NCBI GenBank assembly: GCA_026874595.1 | Contig: CM049309.1 | Coordinates: forward strand, 3,572,076 to 3,636,075 | Direction of reading: 5' to 3' | Origin: Sipunculus nudus | Taxonomy: Eukaryota > Annelida > Sipuncula > Golfingiida > Sipunculidae | DNA: 64,000 bases | Shown here: piece by piece, positions 10,721 to 24,227 of the stretch | Numbering within the stretch: the stretch's first letter is position 1 | Layout of the letters: the number at the start of each line of letters is the position of its first letter | Made by a program: the position numbers and the translations under genes | Notes under the pieces: model-generated | What the model was told of the DNA's origin: nothing | The model's input: the letters and a program-made list of their open reading frames with translations, nothing else | Databases searched by the model: none

Positions 10721-11665
10721 TGTCACCGTATCCAGGTCGTCCCGTCTAGAGATAAGTCTAAAACGACAGACTTGGAGCTATGTGTTAGCGAAGCCTGGCC
10801 AAGACAGGCGACTGTCTTCGTGAGCAGGAAAAGAAGCAGAAAACAAGTCTATAGGAAGTCTCAATAAGCTGATTTTCAACCCTATCGTTCAGTAAACAGT
10901 TGATTATTAAGTACAAATTAAGTGCTTTGAGTATATAAAAGTAATAAGTACAAATATATTCTCTTTATACTGTTACGAGATAAACAAAACCACACTTAGA
11001 TCCAATATGTACATATCTGTCAACGAAATAGGGCATTTCATTTAATTATTTCTTCGTTTTGAATTACAGTCATTTGCATATGTACATTATGGATGATAAT
11101 TGCAATATACATAAATGTTGTGAAGCATATGGGATAAAAAATGTGAAGGACGGGTCAGGTGTTTTTCCAAGTAAATATTGTGAGTTTAAATAAAAGAAAA
11201 GATTAAAAAAAATGACTTGGCGCGAAGCTTTAATGTTGCAAAACATCTAATTTCACAGTCTTGATTGCGTAACGTAAAGTGAATGACTGAAAAGATCTGT
11301 TCTTCTATTCCAATGACTTTCTTAAAAAAATAATTTAATCCAACCGATACTTAAACATTTTTGTCCAGATTTGCTATCCTGATCTTTAAATATGAATTTA
11401 AATTTTTGAATTTTTGTGTTCCTGCATGTAATCTGATGTTGAAATTAAATCATTTTAAATGACTGAATACTGTACAAGTCACTTTAATTTACACTAACAT
11501 ACGCAGCAGTAAGAATACAACTGTAAGCCCGTGTAGGTTTTTGTCTTCTTCTTCTGAAATATGCTTCTTAACATAATAATCTAATATCCTTAGCATCACA
11601 CACAGAACCCATTAAAACATATAAGGGCTCACTCATGTGGCTAGTTTTATAATTAGATTAACCAT

Positions 11666-11669
<4 letters not shown>
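10721..11669. other. no recognisable gene
   Basis: AT-rich sequence without repeats or exon signals that I could identify. Confidence 0.5.

Positions 11670-11751
<82 letters not shown>
11670..11751. repeat. (AT)n microsatellite
   Basis: About 40 TA dinucleotides with a single TTTATATATA interruption near the right end. Confidence 0.95.
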
Positions 11752-11752
<1 letters not shown>

Positions 11753-12883
11753 TCGGTTCTAAAGATTTTCATTTACCTAAAGAAACTGTCTCCGTGGTGA
11801 TTGTTGAAAAAGTATAAGTAGGGTACCAGATGTAATGTAAATATACATAAGAGGCTAAATTCATGATTATTATATATAGGTAAGACTGTTGTAGTACTGT
11901 AAAAATGCCTACGCTAACACAGCAGGCCTTGATTGTAAATAAAAACAAATAAAACAAATCCTAACGTCAGTATAAGTGCGATCAAGGTTTAACAACAAGG
12001 GAACTGGGCAAAAACAGGAGCTTTGGATCTTCAATGTGAGCATTAGCAGGAGAGCTCCTCCTTTATAAAAAAAGAGATCTAGGCCTTTGTTTTTGAGTGG
12101 TTATCATCATAGAGACTCGTGTAGTATTACAAGCAGTCAATGGTTGAAGGAGAGAACCGGGCATTAGGGAGGCTAATAAAACTCGGGCTGTTCAGTTGGT
12201 TCGCAAGAAGCGGCTGGTTCAAGGGATGTTATCATGTTTGGGCAGCCTAATCCTTGTTCGTATATCACTCGTACTTTGATGCGACGCCATCAATCAACTT
12301 CTGTCCACAGACCTGCTAAAATTAAGGTTAAAGGAACCAAACCAAAAGCACGCAAAAAACTGACCTATGTTGCGTGATAGACGGCCCAAATTATACGGCA
12401 CCTCAGGATTTTTAATTAATAACATCGTGGTTGTTAATTAGATTTCCATAAAATGGAAGGCGGCACAGGCTACCACTAGAAACTAATTGGCTATTACACT
12501 TAAAAGAAAAGGGGTCCGTACGTTATCAGTGGACCAATGACCAGTTATTTTTTTTTATATCGTTAGATTTTTAGTGCTTTTCATAATTTATTTTCTTAAG
12601 CTGGTAAAATAGCATCAGGTATATTTAAGTTATTTCATTTATATCTTGAAGTTGATGATAAAATGCATGTACTCTTAGAGATTTCCCGTTTTTCTAGGAG
12701 GTTCAATACGTCAAAAGAATTTACCTTTATTATAAGGACAGGCCGACGGTCTTGTGATGCCGTTTTTCTATTACTAGCACATACTTGCAATTATATGACA
12801 ATAACGTATGTAATTATCAAGTCTTCTAGATTTATTTATTTTTCTCTATGCGCGAGTACATAAAAAACAGAGATGATAACACT
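11752..12883. other. no recognisable gene
   Basis: Short frames only (11769-11957 minus, 12663-12863 plus). A TTTATAAAAAAAG stretch near 12061 is TATA-like but has no supporting context. Confidence 0.45.

Positions 12884-12916
<33 letters not shown>
12884..12916. repeat. compound (CA)n(AT)n microsatellite
   Basis: About ten CA dinucleotides followed by seven AT dinucleotides. It may be the 3' tail of the adjacent minus-strand SINE fragment. Confidence 0.95.
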
Positions 12917-12995
12917 GATTGCAGAGTAGTCGCTGGGTTCCGTTAATATTAATTATTTCGCTCTTGAGGCTCTTGGCGGGGATCGAACCATGTTT
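12917..12995 (-). mobile_element. tRNA-like SINE fragment (B box only)
   Basis: The minus strand has CATGGTTCGATCCCCGCC, a perfect Pol III B box (near 12980-12992). A short body and then a TA/TG tail follow. No convincing A box is found 40-50 bp upstream, so this is a fragment or decayed copy. Confidence 0.4.
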
Positions 12996-14531
12996 CTTGC
13001 CATAATATGTACACAAAAACAAAGCCAATATAATAAACGTGTATAGTTTATACCAATATTATTACATATACATTGATGGATAAGGCAATTTCACGGAGAG
13101 TGTTGTCTTATAAATCCACTCCGCCAAGATCGTAACTTGTCTCACCTAAATCTACCCGTCACCGGTCCAGCCTTGCACCTCGCCCGCTGTGTTTGCCATC
13201 GAGCGTTTCCTGTTATTATACAACTCACATTCTGAACCTGCTTAACTTGCAGCTTTTAAATTGGTTTTAATTGAGACATCGCTATGCATCTCGTCTAAAT
13301 GTGATTCATTTCTAAATTACGCTTATAACACAGAACAGTATTTTGTTTTGCAGAATGGTGTGACATTCCCGCTGTTAGGCTAATAATGCCTAAATATAGT
13401 TTTTTATTAGAACCCACAACATAAAATTTTGCATCATTCAATCATTCTATAACTAACTATTTGTTACACGTTTTAGGCAATGTGGTCTGAGTTCTCTTTA
13501 AGTGCTTGCAACAATGCATCCTTGCGGTCGATTGTTAGAAAAACTCCTCATAGGGACGTAAGCTATTTCTTGAGAACTAAATTAACTTATAAATAAATGT
13601 ATTTTCGATGCGAAGGTGTTAAAAGCATGTTGAAGCCCTTAATCTATAACAAACGTAACCTCAGCCCTAAAATATTTCCCTAAATAATTTTAACAAAAAA
13701 ATTCGACTACACTTTGACAGAAAAAATACATAAAGACCATAATATAACTTTACGTGACTGCACTTGTAACTAACTTTTATCGGTTCCCTTCTGTGAGTAG
13801 GCACCTTTTATATATTATTCCATAAAACACATGATAAAAACAAAAATAAATATTGATCACTGCCCCAAGTCTTAAGGTATTTTATACAGCACTTGAGTGT
13901 CGAAAGACATGAATAATTTATTTTTGGCAATATTTGGGACTTAAAATGGTTTAACTCCCTGATCTTAAGGTTAATGTCAGCACACCCCGCAGGTGAACTC
14001 GGCGGGAAATGTATAACAAAATGCGCGGGCAGGAAACATCCCGGCCGCTGGGGATATCAAATACCCATAATGCTCCTGGGTCAGGGCCACCACTCTACAG
14101 GGAGCCGTCTAGCTGGAGGCACTTTTTAACACGTGACCTATATTATATTTAGCCACAGTATAAATCTTAACTTTTACATACTGGTATGAATGTCCCTTTA
14201 AATTACTATAAATCCAGAGATAAAAGACACGGACTTCATCCGTGTTATAACTCAGGAGGAGATATCATATGAGATTATTTACTTCTCCTATTTGACGTAT
14301 TATCCTGTATGTATATTTACAGAGGAGGGTAATTGAAAAATGCTTTATTGCCACACACTAAATCTTACGCGCTCTCATATCAGATTAAAGATCTTATTTA
14401 GCTTTGAAGGTCCAACTAACTACATCCTGAGCTAGGTATATGAATAAAAATTCTTAATCGTAAAAGGGGCCATGCTTTTGTGATTTATTATGGATTAAGT
14501 AATGAGGGATTTTATAGACAAATATATATTT
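12996..14531. other. no recognisable gene
   Basis: A GC-richer patch at about 14000-14120 has no clear exon boundaries. Otherwise AT-rich. Confidence 0.45.

Positions 14532-14572
<41 letters not shown>
14532..14572. repeat. compound (AC)n(AT)n microsatellite
   Basis: AC dinucleotides pass into TA dinucleotides, immediately left of a MITE-like terminus. Confidence 0.95.
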
Positions 14573-14573
<1 letters not shown>

Positions 14574-14575
<2 letters not shown>

Positions 14576-14692
14576 TAAGACCTCGAAATCACGACTACCA
14601 ACGCGACCTCCATAAAGTGGTCGCATTTTCGAGGTGGTCATCTAACCGAGGTCTGATATAACGAGCCCAACACAATTAGGAGTTGTCGTTAG
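14574..14692 (+). mobile_element. partial Tc1/mariner- or pogo-type MITE
   Basis: The left end TACAGTAAGACCTCGAAATC resembles the CAGTGGAACCTC termini of the MITEs at 20190 and 58781. The right part holds an inverted pair (TAACGA...GTTGTCGTTA, about 14659-14691). A matching CACTG terminus was not found, so the copy is incomplete. Confidence 0.35.
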
Positions 14693-14821
14693 GAAATTTT
14701 TAACTATATATATATACACAATATATATGATACATTTAATATGGGAAAATATCGATATTGGAACTAGCATCCGTAATCGTAGAGTAAAAGTATGGTCTGG
14801 AGGATGCAGAAGTCTGACTTT

Positions 14822-14985
14822 TCTGGATAATGCACTGAGGAAAGAGAGGAGTAAAGCACAGGACTTCAAGCCGGAAAATTGTGTGTTCGAATCTCAGTTG
14901 TCGAGCGGTATTTTTTTTGTTTTCATGCTCAGACCCATTCTGAACTTTCTCCAAGCTTAATTGGATGGGCCCCACGGCCGTGTAT
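14822..14985 (+). mobile_element. tRNA-like SINE, degenerate
   Basis: GTGTTCGAATCTC (about 14882) is close to a Pol III B box. The A-box region upstream is poor. The body (GGGCCCCACGGCC, CCAACAAACAAATG) is non-coding. The two opposite-strand frames here (14727-14960 and 14736-14975) are incidental. Confidence 0.35.
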
Positions 14986-17900
14986 CTCCAACAAACAAAT
15001 GCGACTTCGGGGAAGTTCCTTTGTTATAAATTAGCACTGGGGATAGAAGACACCGGGCATTATTGAAACTAGGACATAAAATGAGGGAAAGCACACTGTT
15101 TCACATGGTTCCAAGCACAAAGTAATTCTGCAGCTGTATACACTTATGTGACCTCCTTAAAACAATATTCGTATAACACATGATAAGTAAACTTGATTTG
15201 ATCCATATATGACTAGGTTTATACCTCGAAAGATTTTTTAGCTGAATAAGTATTTCCAGCCCACCAACATTTTTATATTTGGTCTTGAATTAGCCTTATT
15301 GTCTTTATTGCGCTTTTTACCCTACTAAATAATTAAATGAACAATAATTTGAGCACTTCCTTTCTACTGTTCCATTCAGATACAAATTAACTATTTTAAT
15401 TATCGATTCCTGTCGTATCGGAAAATCAAAGTCCGAGTCCAAGTCAATGACTCAGTCCTCTAGCAGTAGTCATTTGAAAATGGAGTTCACGGCCGAGTCC
15501 AAAAGTTGTTCCTTTATACGGTGAATAGAGGTTAAAAGGATTTTAAAGCCAATCGATATATTTCAATATAATTCGAAATGATTTGGAAATATATGCCACG
15601 TGAAAAACGTTTAAGACCAATGTCCATACAAGTTTTGATTGGTGTCTTTCTGATCAATTTATAGACCTCAACATATAATAATGTATAATAAATAATTAAA
15701 AAAAAATAATTTAAAAAATTATTTTAATTATAGAGGCGAATTTTCTCTTATGTTTTCCTATCCTTCCGGGAAGGATAAACCTTCAAACGATTTATATTTA
15801 AAAAAAGCAACGTTTCATCATGTGGAATCTTTTTAATTCTCTGTATCCGGCCAGTGTTGTTTACTCCAATATGAAATAAAATCCCGGGGATGCTTATATA
15901 AGAACCTGTTTCAATATCTTGCTTCTTAAGTGTTGTCAGCTGTCTGGTAAGTCCTCAGAAGAGAGCGTGAATCCTCCTTTGTAAATGGACTTTCACTGTT
16001 TTAATTTACAACTCCAAGAATCACGCCTTTCTCTTGGCTATGTTATGCTTAACCCTTACCCCTTTCTCAAAATACACATCTAAATACCATCCATTCGGGA
16101 GAGCTTTTCCCCCTTTACATTCACTTCTTAGAGCCGCGAGTTTTTTTAAATCTTTTTATCATTGTAATAATAATAATCTGTTAGTCGATAACTTGTGAAA
16201 TTCAATACCATTTTTAATTTGAACATATCTAAGACTTAATATAGCTATCAATATTCACCAGTTCTTTTTAAACGACTATAATTAAAATATCATAATTAAA
16301 AAAAACATTTATTTTTTAATATAATTTATTCAAAGAATATTATAATTGTAATTATTATGGTACGTATATGATATAGGATTCTCGTTTGCGTAGTCTATCT
16401 GGGTAACAAATAATTATTCCATTTTCGACAACGTAAATACAATTAAACAAATAGATTTTCTTAGTGTTTCGTATCAATGGCTTTATATTAACTTTGTATA
16501 ATAAGGGGTCCTACAAATGGTTTATGACAACATGATAGAATGATGGTTACAATGTGTATTTGGTACATATCTAATTAAATATTTTCAAATGAGACAGTAC
16601 CCTGTAGACTGAATTCATAATCAAATGCAAAATAAAAATACAATACTAAAATCAGTAAAAAAGTCATTTTAGCTCACAGTATGAACACGAAAGTGAATAT
16701 AAAAGAATATAAACTGTATGAAGGTACAAATTATAAATAGGCAAGATAATGTTGATCAATGACGTCACTGGAGAATCTACTCCGATGCCAAGCTTTATTT
16801 CCCTCGAATATTCATCCGCCAATCTGATACGACACTCCACCCATTGGTGGATTTGACGATATAACAATGTGTTATCCTCACATTTTCCCTACAGTTAGGT
16901 CATGCAAATTACAAAGATGATTTAGGAGGAAAGGTAATATTTTATACATGCAATTGTTGATGTTTATTCAAATATACCGAAGCAACAGCTGTCAGAGAAT
17001 TACTGGAATGTATGAGAGATTATAGGGGCTTCCGCTGGCATCGAATTACCGAGATGTAAATAAGAATTACCGGTACATTGGTTGTCAGCATATTCCCGGA
17101 ACGTTAACAAGATACGAAGTGCAACATTACACAGGTCAAGAGTGTGACACCGGCTTTTACATCCCAACATAAGATACAGTATACCCCATTCACTTGCCAT
17201 CCGTGCACTCGCCGAATTTGGCAATCTTACAATCTGTTATCCGCTTATTCTTCACCTTAATCATTTCACAAACTCCACCATGTGGTCGTCAATCCAAATT
17301 TGACATTTTATTTCGATCTACCGTCATTAATTCGTGTGGTCCTAATTTTGGCGAGAAGACGTTGTCACACTGTTTTGTAAAGCAGGATAACTATAGGAAA
17401 TTCTGGGAAAATCAAGCACAATATCCGGCGTAGAAGATATATTTAATTTTTGGAACACTTAGAAGTATAGAGTATATAAAATATATAGGGTTTCGGCATA
17501 AAATCTAATTTTGTGAACACTTAGAATTAATGGTGAAACTCTATATCACCGGTTTTGAAAATAAGGGTCATACATGAAGTTTTTCAATACGTCATACACA
17601 CAATGCCACAGAATAGGTCTAAACAAATTACAGAACAGCGACATAAATGCCAGTCGTCTCCCAAATGTGTGTAGGTCACGGAGAGATCACGCGGCACTTT
17701 TCTTAAAAACCAGTTTCCTCCATGTTGACACATAGGGTAAAAATGATTTCATACTGGGTAATATCACCACCGTCATGAAATTCCAGCCCTGTCACATTTT
17801 TTAAAATAACTTTTCCTTGCGCTCCCCCATACAAATCACATAAATTTGTTTCTCTCCAAATCAATCCAAATCATCCTTTTCGATGTTTAGTTTTTGGATA

Positions 17901-20187
17901 TAGTTCCAGATAAATTTGTAAAGTTGACGGTAGCCATGACAAATCGTAATATGTATATATTCGTAAAGACAGAGCGGGATTCACTGTCGTTGTGAGCCGA
18001 TATCAGGTATATTTGCACACCTTCAATTTGTTTAGTCACCCCTGTAGCTATGTATGTTTGAACCACGAGATCATGGTTTGTCAGATCATATATGTATGTC
18101 AGATGAAAAAAACAAATATGTGAGTCAGATGGTACGGTTATATGGCCGACATGAATAAAGGATATTTCTGAGCCCTTAAAATTAACCTACAACGGTACCG
18201 TTTATGGTCGGAAACAGCACACTGTACACTCTTTGAACCGGAATCTCACATGCCATTCAAGTGAATCTTGCACTCCTGTGAAATAGGACCAAGAACATTC
18301 ATACTGACGTATATCTGCAGATCATTTTGCTTTTCCTCTGGTATATATTTCCTAATGAGATGTTTAAAGGTTAGTGTTAAGCCTTTATGGTTATTCATAG
18401 TTTGTCTTTGAAACAGTTCTTTGACATCGCTTTCGGATAAAGCATAATTTGCTTTCCAAAGCCAGCTTAACCACATTAGGAGACATGATTCAGTTAAGGT
18501 TCCACGCGGGTTTGATCATTCGAGGCTGTTCTTAAAATAACTTTCAGATCTTGTTACAACATTAAGTAAAATGATGATGGATACAAAAACACTTCCGTTT
18601 CTGTTATCGTCGATTCTCATTAGTCTTCATGTAATGTACAGTGATGAATATATGCCGTTTTTTATATTTTTGTAAACGTAATACATGTAAAAATTATCCT
18701 TCAGACAAAAACAGCATTTGTTTCATAACCGTAGCAATGTTACTTTTCCATAACTTAATTATATAATAACTGAAATATCACCTGCTAGCGGTAATTATAT
18801 TGACTGACTTAAATACCTAACAGCTGAAATTAGGCTGATCACGGTAGATGTCAGTTCAAATAATTATGAATAATTCATTCAGTGCATTTATTTATGCCTC
18901 CCGTGAAGTAGTAAGCTAATTTGTCTAGGTTATTAATGCAAATTCTTTTTTGTACTTAAATCTTTTATAAGAAATAAATATGTTTTTCCTGACGACCATA
19001 TGCGGCCATACCTTTTATAATATAGAATTTGTAATCAATTTCGTCATATATTTTTGGGACTGGACAATGCTATTTATAGAGAAAAATTGTATATAAAGAA
19101 TACGGAAAGAGATAAAATGCATAAGATGAAGTTTTTAGACTCCTTTGAACAGCCCTTTTCATTATACACTAATTTACAGCGTACACATAAAATTGCATTT
19201 TGGCCATTGTCAGAGCTCTCCTTTACATTACCCTATAAATATTTTAATTTTTTAATAATGTACAACTAATATATGTATAATCCCGTTTATCAACATCCAT
19301 TATTTTGCCAATCCTTTTCTATTTAAAGATCATATACGGGCTCTTTCAGATATTTAAAAATATAAATATTTATACATAGTTATACATATTTAAATAGCAG
19401 TTTGAACAAAGCCCCGAAAGCTATGCATGAAATTCATCCAACAAATGATAACCAAATGATGAATTTAGCATTTTTTAAATATAACACTGTGTTACGCAAG
19501 CGTTTTTGCTTTGAATTTTCATGATTATTACAAATAGTTTATTGGCAATATGTAATTCAATATAACTATCCTTCAGGAATAGGTAATCTTGTGTTAACAA
19601 TGATCAACTTCGGGTGATAGCTAATTTTGCGTAATGTCATTATAAATAAGAGTCAGGCTCCATGATTTTACTTTCTTTCTAAGAAATTCAGTCCATAGAT
19701 AAGCTTCTAATCTAGCTACTTAACAAGGTAATTAAGATGACAAATGGTTCTATCTATTCCCAAAACAGCTATTTCTAAATATACGAGCATGCCTTCAGCA
19801 GAGGACGTACCAAGTATACTTTTTGTTTGAACATTACCATCTGAATTCATCCTACCTCAATGAGCCTTTTTGAAAGGTAAATCCATCCCATCGGCGTTCT
19901 GGCTCTTGTAATGGGTCTTCAACATGACGCTGATCATAAAGTGTGCGTGTTTTGTAAGTCACCTCAGAGGCTTGATGATATATTACATAAAACACACTCA
20001 GTTAGTGGAGTTTGTTGACCGCCGGAATCGCCATAAATCCGCTGTTTTGCTCAATGAGCGTACTGTAAAAAGTCGATATATACTGCCACTAAGAATCCAA
20101 GGTCAAATCAGCAAAACAAGAGAGAGAAAAAATTATAAGAGAGCTTGTATATAAGGAAAATGTCAGATGGTGGAACACTAGAAGTTA
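14986..20187. other. 5.2 kb with no recognisable gene
   Basis: AT-rich. The best frames (17000-17224 minus, 17194-17433 plus, 18246-18476 minus) have no recognisable domain and no convincing paired splice sites. I found no tandem array or terminal inverted repeat. This is likely intronic or intergenic. Confidence 0.45.
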
Positions 20188-20189
20188 TA

Positions 20190-20361
20190 CAGTGGAACCT
20201 CTTCCGGAGGGCAACTCCAGAAAATGGGCACTTTTTGACAGTCTCGTTTTTGTCCTCTTTCTTATTTATGTTGCAGTCATAACCTCCTTATTGTGGACAC
20301 CTGTATGTTGTGAACAGTGTGGCTAAGTGCCAAGCTTGAGTACATTATAGAGATTTCACTG
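20190..20361. mobile_element. 172-bp MITE, Tc1/mariner-pogo type, TA target site
   Basis: The left terminus CAGTGGAACCTCT and the right terminus AGAGATTTCACTG are inverted repeats with a few mismatches. Each is flanked by TA (20188-20189 and 20362-20363), the standard target duplication of this superfamily. The interior has no coding capacity. It is related in terminus to the element at 58781-58957. Confidence 0.65.
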
Positions 20362-20363
20362 TA

Positions 20364-21689
20364 TTTCAAAATTTCAGAGCAGAGCAAAGCGCGCGGTGTC
20401 CTATCTTCGCTCGCTAAACAAGTTGAATTGTTTGGCATTTATACTATCCACAGATGGGTTCCCATTGACGTATGAGATGTTTTCATAAATATGCAGCCCG
20501 GTTACAACAAGGAATTTGCAATGAAGGAATTCTTGCATAGGCCTAATTATCTGGCATGTAACAAAAACCATAGAGCATCTCAACACATCGGGGAAAGGCC
20601 AAGGTCACTGGTCATATGCTCAAACCTACTACATTTCAAAGCCCCTGGTTGGGTATTTAGTGTAATAAATATTTTTAAAATAAATATTTCTATTAAAGTG
20701 AGGCTGGCAACCTATAAGAGATACCATGTCACATGGCCATAAGATTAAGAAACACCGGAATGCAGCATAATAAATGTTAGGTTTTATCATGAGCTTTCAT
20801 ATCATCTTAGACCTTTAATCTTTTATCTTCTTAAGTGCCAAATTATTTGATAATAATTAACTTTAAAAGATTAAACGCCAAATTTCATCTACCAGCGGAA
20901 CAGCCTCTAATAGATTTAAGGAGTTTACATTTACAATAGTCTTTTATATCAGTGGTGGCCTATTAGAATTCGGCCATTATTTGGCGAAACCTTGATAGGC
21001 TGAACTTACTTATACTTTATATACTATGGCATAAATGCCAATAAAAATTGAATACACCAAACTTGTCTAGTCAATACCTTGACAAAAAATGCATTTTGGC
21101 TGATATCGATAACAGTGACGAAACAGCAAATATTTTGATCCTTACCCACCCACGACTCGCCATCCAATGTATTATATACATATAAAAGGACCTAAACAAG
21201 AAATAAATAACTTTTATAGTCACTGACTTGACCCGTTTAAAGGCCACTGGTCGATAACATATTCATACTCACCAGTCACAAAAAAATAGTTGAATTCACT
21301 CATCAGCATAAACTGGAAGACAATGCATGAGGTGGCGGTAGTGTACCTAGAGATATGGCGGAGAGCGGTCTACAACACACTAAACATGTACAATCATCCT
21401 GCATGTCAGCCAGAAAACAGAAAAAAAAACAGGAAAAATATAATCTTTCTTCAGTGACCTGGGGGAAAGTGGAAGCTACAGTGAGAGAATGAAAGTCATA
21501 TTGTCCGTCCAGACCGAAAGCAAGAGCGTACTGGATAAAAAAAACTTAAATTGCACGACACTCGTACAGTTTTGTGTATAAATGGCGAAGTACACGTGGC
21601 ATCGTGGGCGGACAATCGCAAATATAATGAAATACCTCCATTAGATTACTTGGAATTTGCAGGACAGTTTTGATTTCTTCTCTTAAAAA
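20364..21689. other. no recognisable gene
   Basis: Two overlapping opposite-strand frames at 20401-20742 have no recognisable domain. Nothing else stands out. Confidence 0.45.
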
Positions 21690-21880
21690 ATCATTCCAGG
21701 CCTGTAATGACGTCAGCATGTAGCACCGCTAGGAGCTGCTCGTTATTGCCAACTCCCTTGGACTGGCACCCAACGTTAAAACAACTCAGGCATTTGATTT
21801 AAATGGCCCTGAGCAGCGGGCCTTAACAGTACTGGTAGCCAGTCTACCAGGCTCACGTGCTCATGATAACGTGCTCTGAA
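21690..21880. promoter_or_regulatory. GC-richer segment with CRE/MARE-like site
   Basis: TGACGTCAGCA (21708-21718) combines a perfect CRE with half of a large-Maf recognition element. It sits in an approximately 200-bp GC-richer island in AT-rich DNA. Such islands often mark regulatory DNA, but no TATA box or exon is visible here. Confidence 0.25.
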
Positions 21881-22760
21881 AGTTTTTACAGAGAAGTCAG
21901 TTTTCAAAATCAATATGTAATCCCTCCCTGGACTTTACCAGTTCGTTTAATTCTACATTAAAGTATAGGGTCTTTATAATCTAAACCTCAGTGTTTTGGA
22001 TTGGATTTCTCCGCGAGGACACCGAGGCCTGTATACATTAATTGTTATATACGCTAGATTTTAATTGACAATTTTGTGAAGCTGCACTGGGATTACCAGG
22101 AAAGCTTACATATACACCGTTCCACTACCCCGCTTATGTGTTTTTATTGCCATTTTTTAAATGCACTGAAGCTTAACATTTTGCCCTCAGGTACAAGGGC
22201 AAATTTAACGATAATCTGACAGCAAAGTAATGCAGTATCATTTTATAAATTCAATATAATTAATGAACTAGTCTAAATAGATATATTGTTGCATTTCATG
22301 GACACCTTGAAAAGAACAAATCTTTGAGAAAAAAATGTCATGATGGTAACACTTACTCAAAACTTTTGTTATAAATAGACATGATAAATAACGTCATCAT
22401 TTTGCTGTTCTTCAAAGACAAGTCATAACCACCACCAGCGCTGCGAAGAAAATATAATCATTTCATACCTATGGAAATTATCACATCGCGGCATCAACAC
22501 TTTATATAAAAGCAGAATTTGAGTTGCTAAAGAAATGTATGTAAAAAATAGGGGGACAGGGATATGGGAACGGAATATACATTTTTTAGGAAGTTTTTTT
22601 TAGAACGAAAATGACGGCTTATGTAGTGTGGATTCATTTTTATTATAATCTGTATTATACATGACGGTGGTTCACTTCTCTGTTGCCGTACCTCGGATAT
22701 CCATTTTCCATATTTCCCCATAAATCCTCAGAAATTAAACATTATTTTTCTAAAAATCCA
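21881..22760. other. no recognisable gene
   Basis: AT-rich. The frame at 22527-22721 (minus) is unsupported. Confidence 0.5.
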
Positions 22761-22764
22761 TCGC

Positions 22765-22826
22765 AGCGCCATCTATCAAAAACTACGACTCCATATCCTG
22801 TTGTTTATTTTCCAGCGTCATCTATC
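22765..22826 (-). promoter_or_regulatory. paired CTCF-core-like motifs
   Basis: AGCGCCATCTATC (22765-22777) and AGCGTCATCTATC (22814-22826) lie 49 bp apart. On the minus strand the first reads GATAGATGGCGCT, matching the AGATGGCGC core of the bilaterian CTCF motif. The second has one change in the core. Confidence 0.3.
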
Positions 22827-23128
22827 GCATTTTGAAGGCAACAAAATTTCCCTTCAGCTGCGAAATAATGAACTGGAAATAAACTAGTAACAGGGCTCGA
22901 TCATCTTTAGGTAATAGTTAGCTGCTGTCCGTTGAAGACAATGGAACTACAACAAAGGGAATGCTGTCTAAACAACGTACGAGTGTTTAAACATCGTTAA
23001 AGGTACGTAATCATCTGCCAAAGTAGGTGCATTATCTCACGTTCAAAGCTCATTTTGGCTTAATACAAAAGTTTCCAAACAAAACCATCTCATATCATAA
23101 GAAGACTGCATGACCAGATGTCTCATAT

Positions 23129-23141
23129 TGCGCATGCGCCA
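23129..23141. promoter_or_regulatory. NRF1-type palindrome
   Basis: TGCGCATGCGCCA matches the NRF1 consensus YGCGCAYGCGCR. Such a CpG-containing palindrome is rare by chance in AT-rich DNA. It lies 100 bp from a CTCF-like site. No transcription unit was recognised next to it. Confidence 0.4.
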
Positions 23142-23239
23142 CGACTCCGAAAAAAAAAACGGAGAAGAAACGTTATCGTACAAATAAAATCGGTTTGAAT
23201 AATTTGAAAAACCTTGATTTATGACGTTACGCTGCACGT

Positions 23240-23253
23240 CTACCAGATGGCGT
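23240..23253 (+). promoter_or_regulatory. CTCF-like motif, plus orientation
   Basis: CTACCAGATGGCGT agrees with the CTCF core consensus CCACYAGRKGGCRS at 12 of 14 positions. The next CTCF-like site, at 31713-31726, is on the opposite strand, so the two converge. Confidence 0.4.
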
Positions 23254-23300
23254 GCCATTATGTTCACGGTTTGCGCCCCTGATTGCGTCCGGTGCAAGCA

Positions 23301-24227
23301 TGTTTCTACTTGTGTATAGGAGTAAGCTAACGGTTAAAGAACCAAATATTGGAGGGTAAAATATTTTCAAGGAGAAACTCTATATGTTATTTATATTTAA
23401 GATACATCGTATGTGAAAAGGACCCTTTAAACATCTTAACTTCATGACGGATTTAGTAGCATTTCGTTATCCGATTTATAAAAAAAATACATTCAACTTT
23501 GGTGAAAATGTTGCCTGGTGGTTATTTCATATGATGCGGGCTTGGAACAATGAACCAAAAGATAATTTATATGAAAAAGTATTATTGGTTTAAAAGTTCT
23601 TCTATGGTAGTTCCGTCAAGGAAAACAAGACAACATTTAAATAGACTCAAGTATTGATGTAGGCAATTGAATTAACTGGTGGATTTTTACTGTATAAGTG
23701 CATGGATATCAACTTAATATCAACTAAGCATTTCTTACAGTTTCATTGATCATTTCTATGTGACAGGCTTGTCGTGACAAATTACTCTTTATGTGAAAAA
23801 GACCGATTATTAGGAATCAGTGTCGTGCTTTATTTTGCAAGAATTTTGGAGTCCTTTGATGAAACAGCTTAAGCATCCAACCTTTCCGGCACGAAGCAAA
23901 CTTTGGAAGAGAGAATTAGTTATTTCAGGTTTATATCTGGATATGTATTTTTTTCACGAATGACTCATCAAACCTGTTTTATGTCAAAGAATTAATGACA
24001 CGTCAAAACGCATGCTTTTTTGAGAAGTAGAATTCTTTATTCTTAAAAACACACGGACTTCTGAGTTTCTACATGCTATGAAATAACGATATGGTATAGA
24101 TAAAACACATGTAGCGGACTGAGAATAATCTGAATTTGAAACTTATTTCATTTAGAAACAGCAGTCAGAAAAAAACATATATATTTTCCCCTTGATCCAC
24201 CAAATTTTAGTTTTTGCTTCGGGAAAT
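23301..24227. other. no recognisable gene
   Basis: AT-rich DNA without exon-like or repeat structure. Confidence 0.5.
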
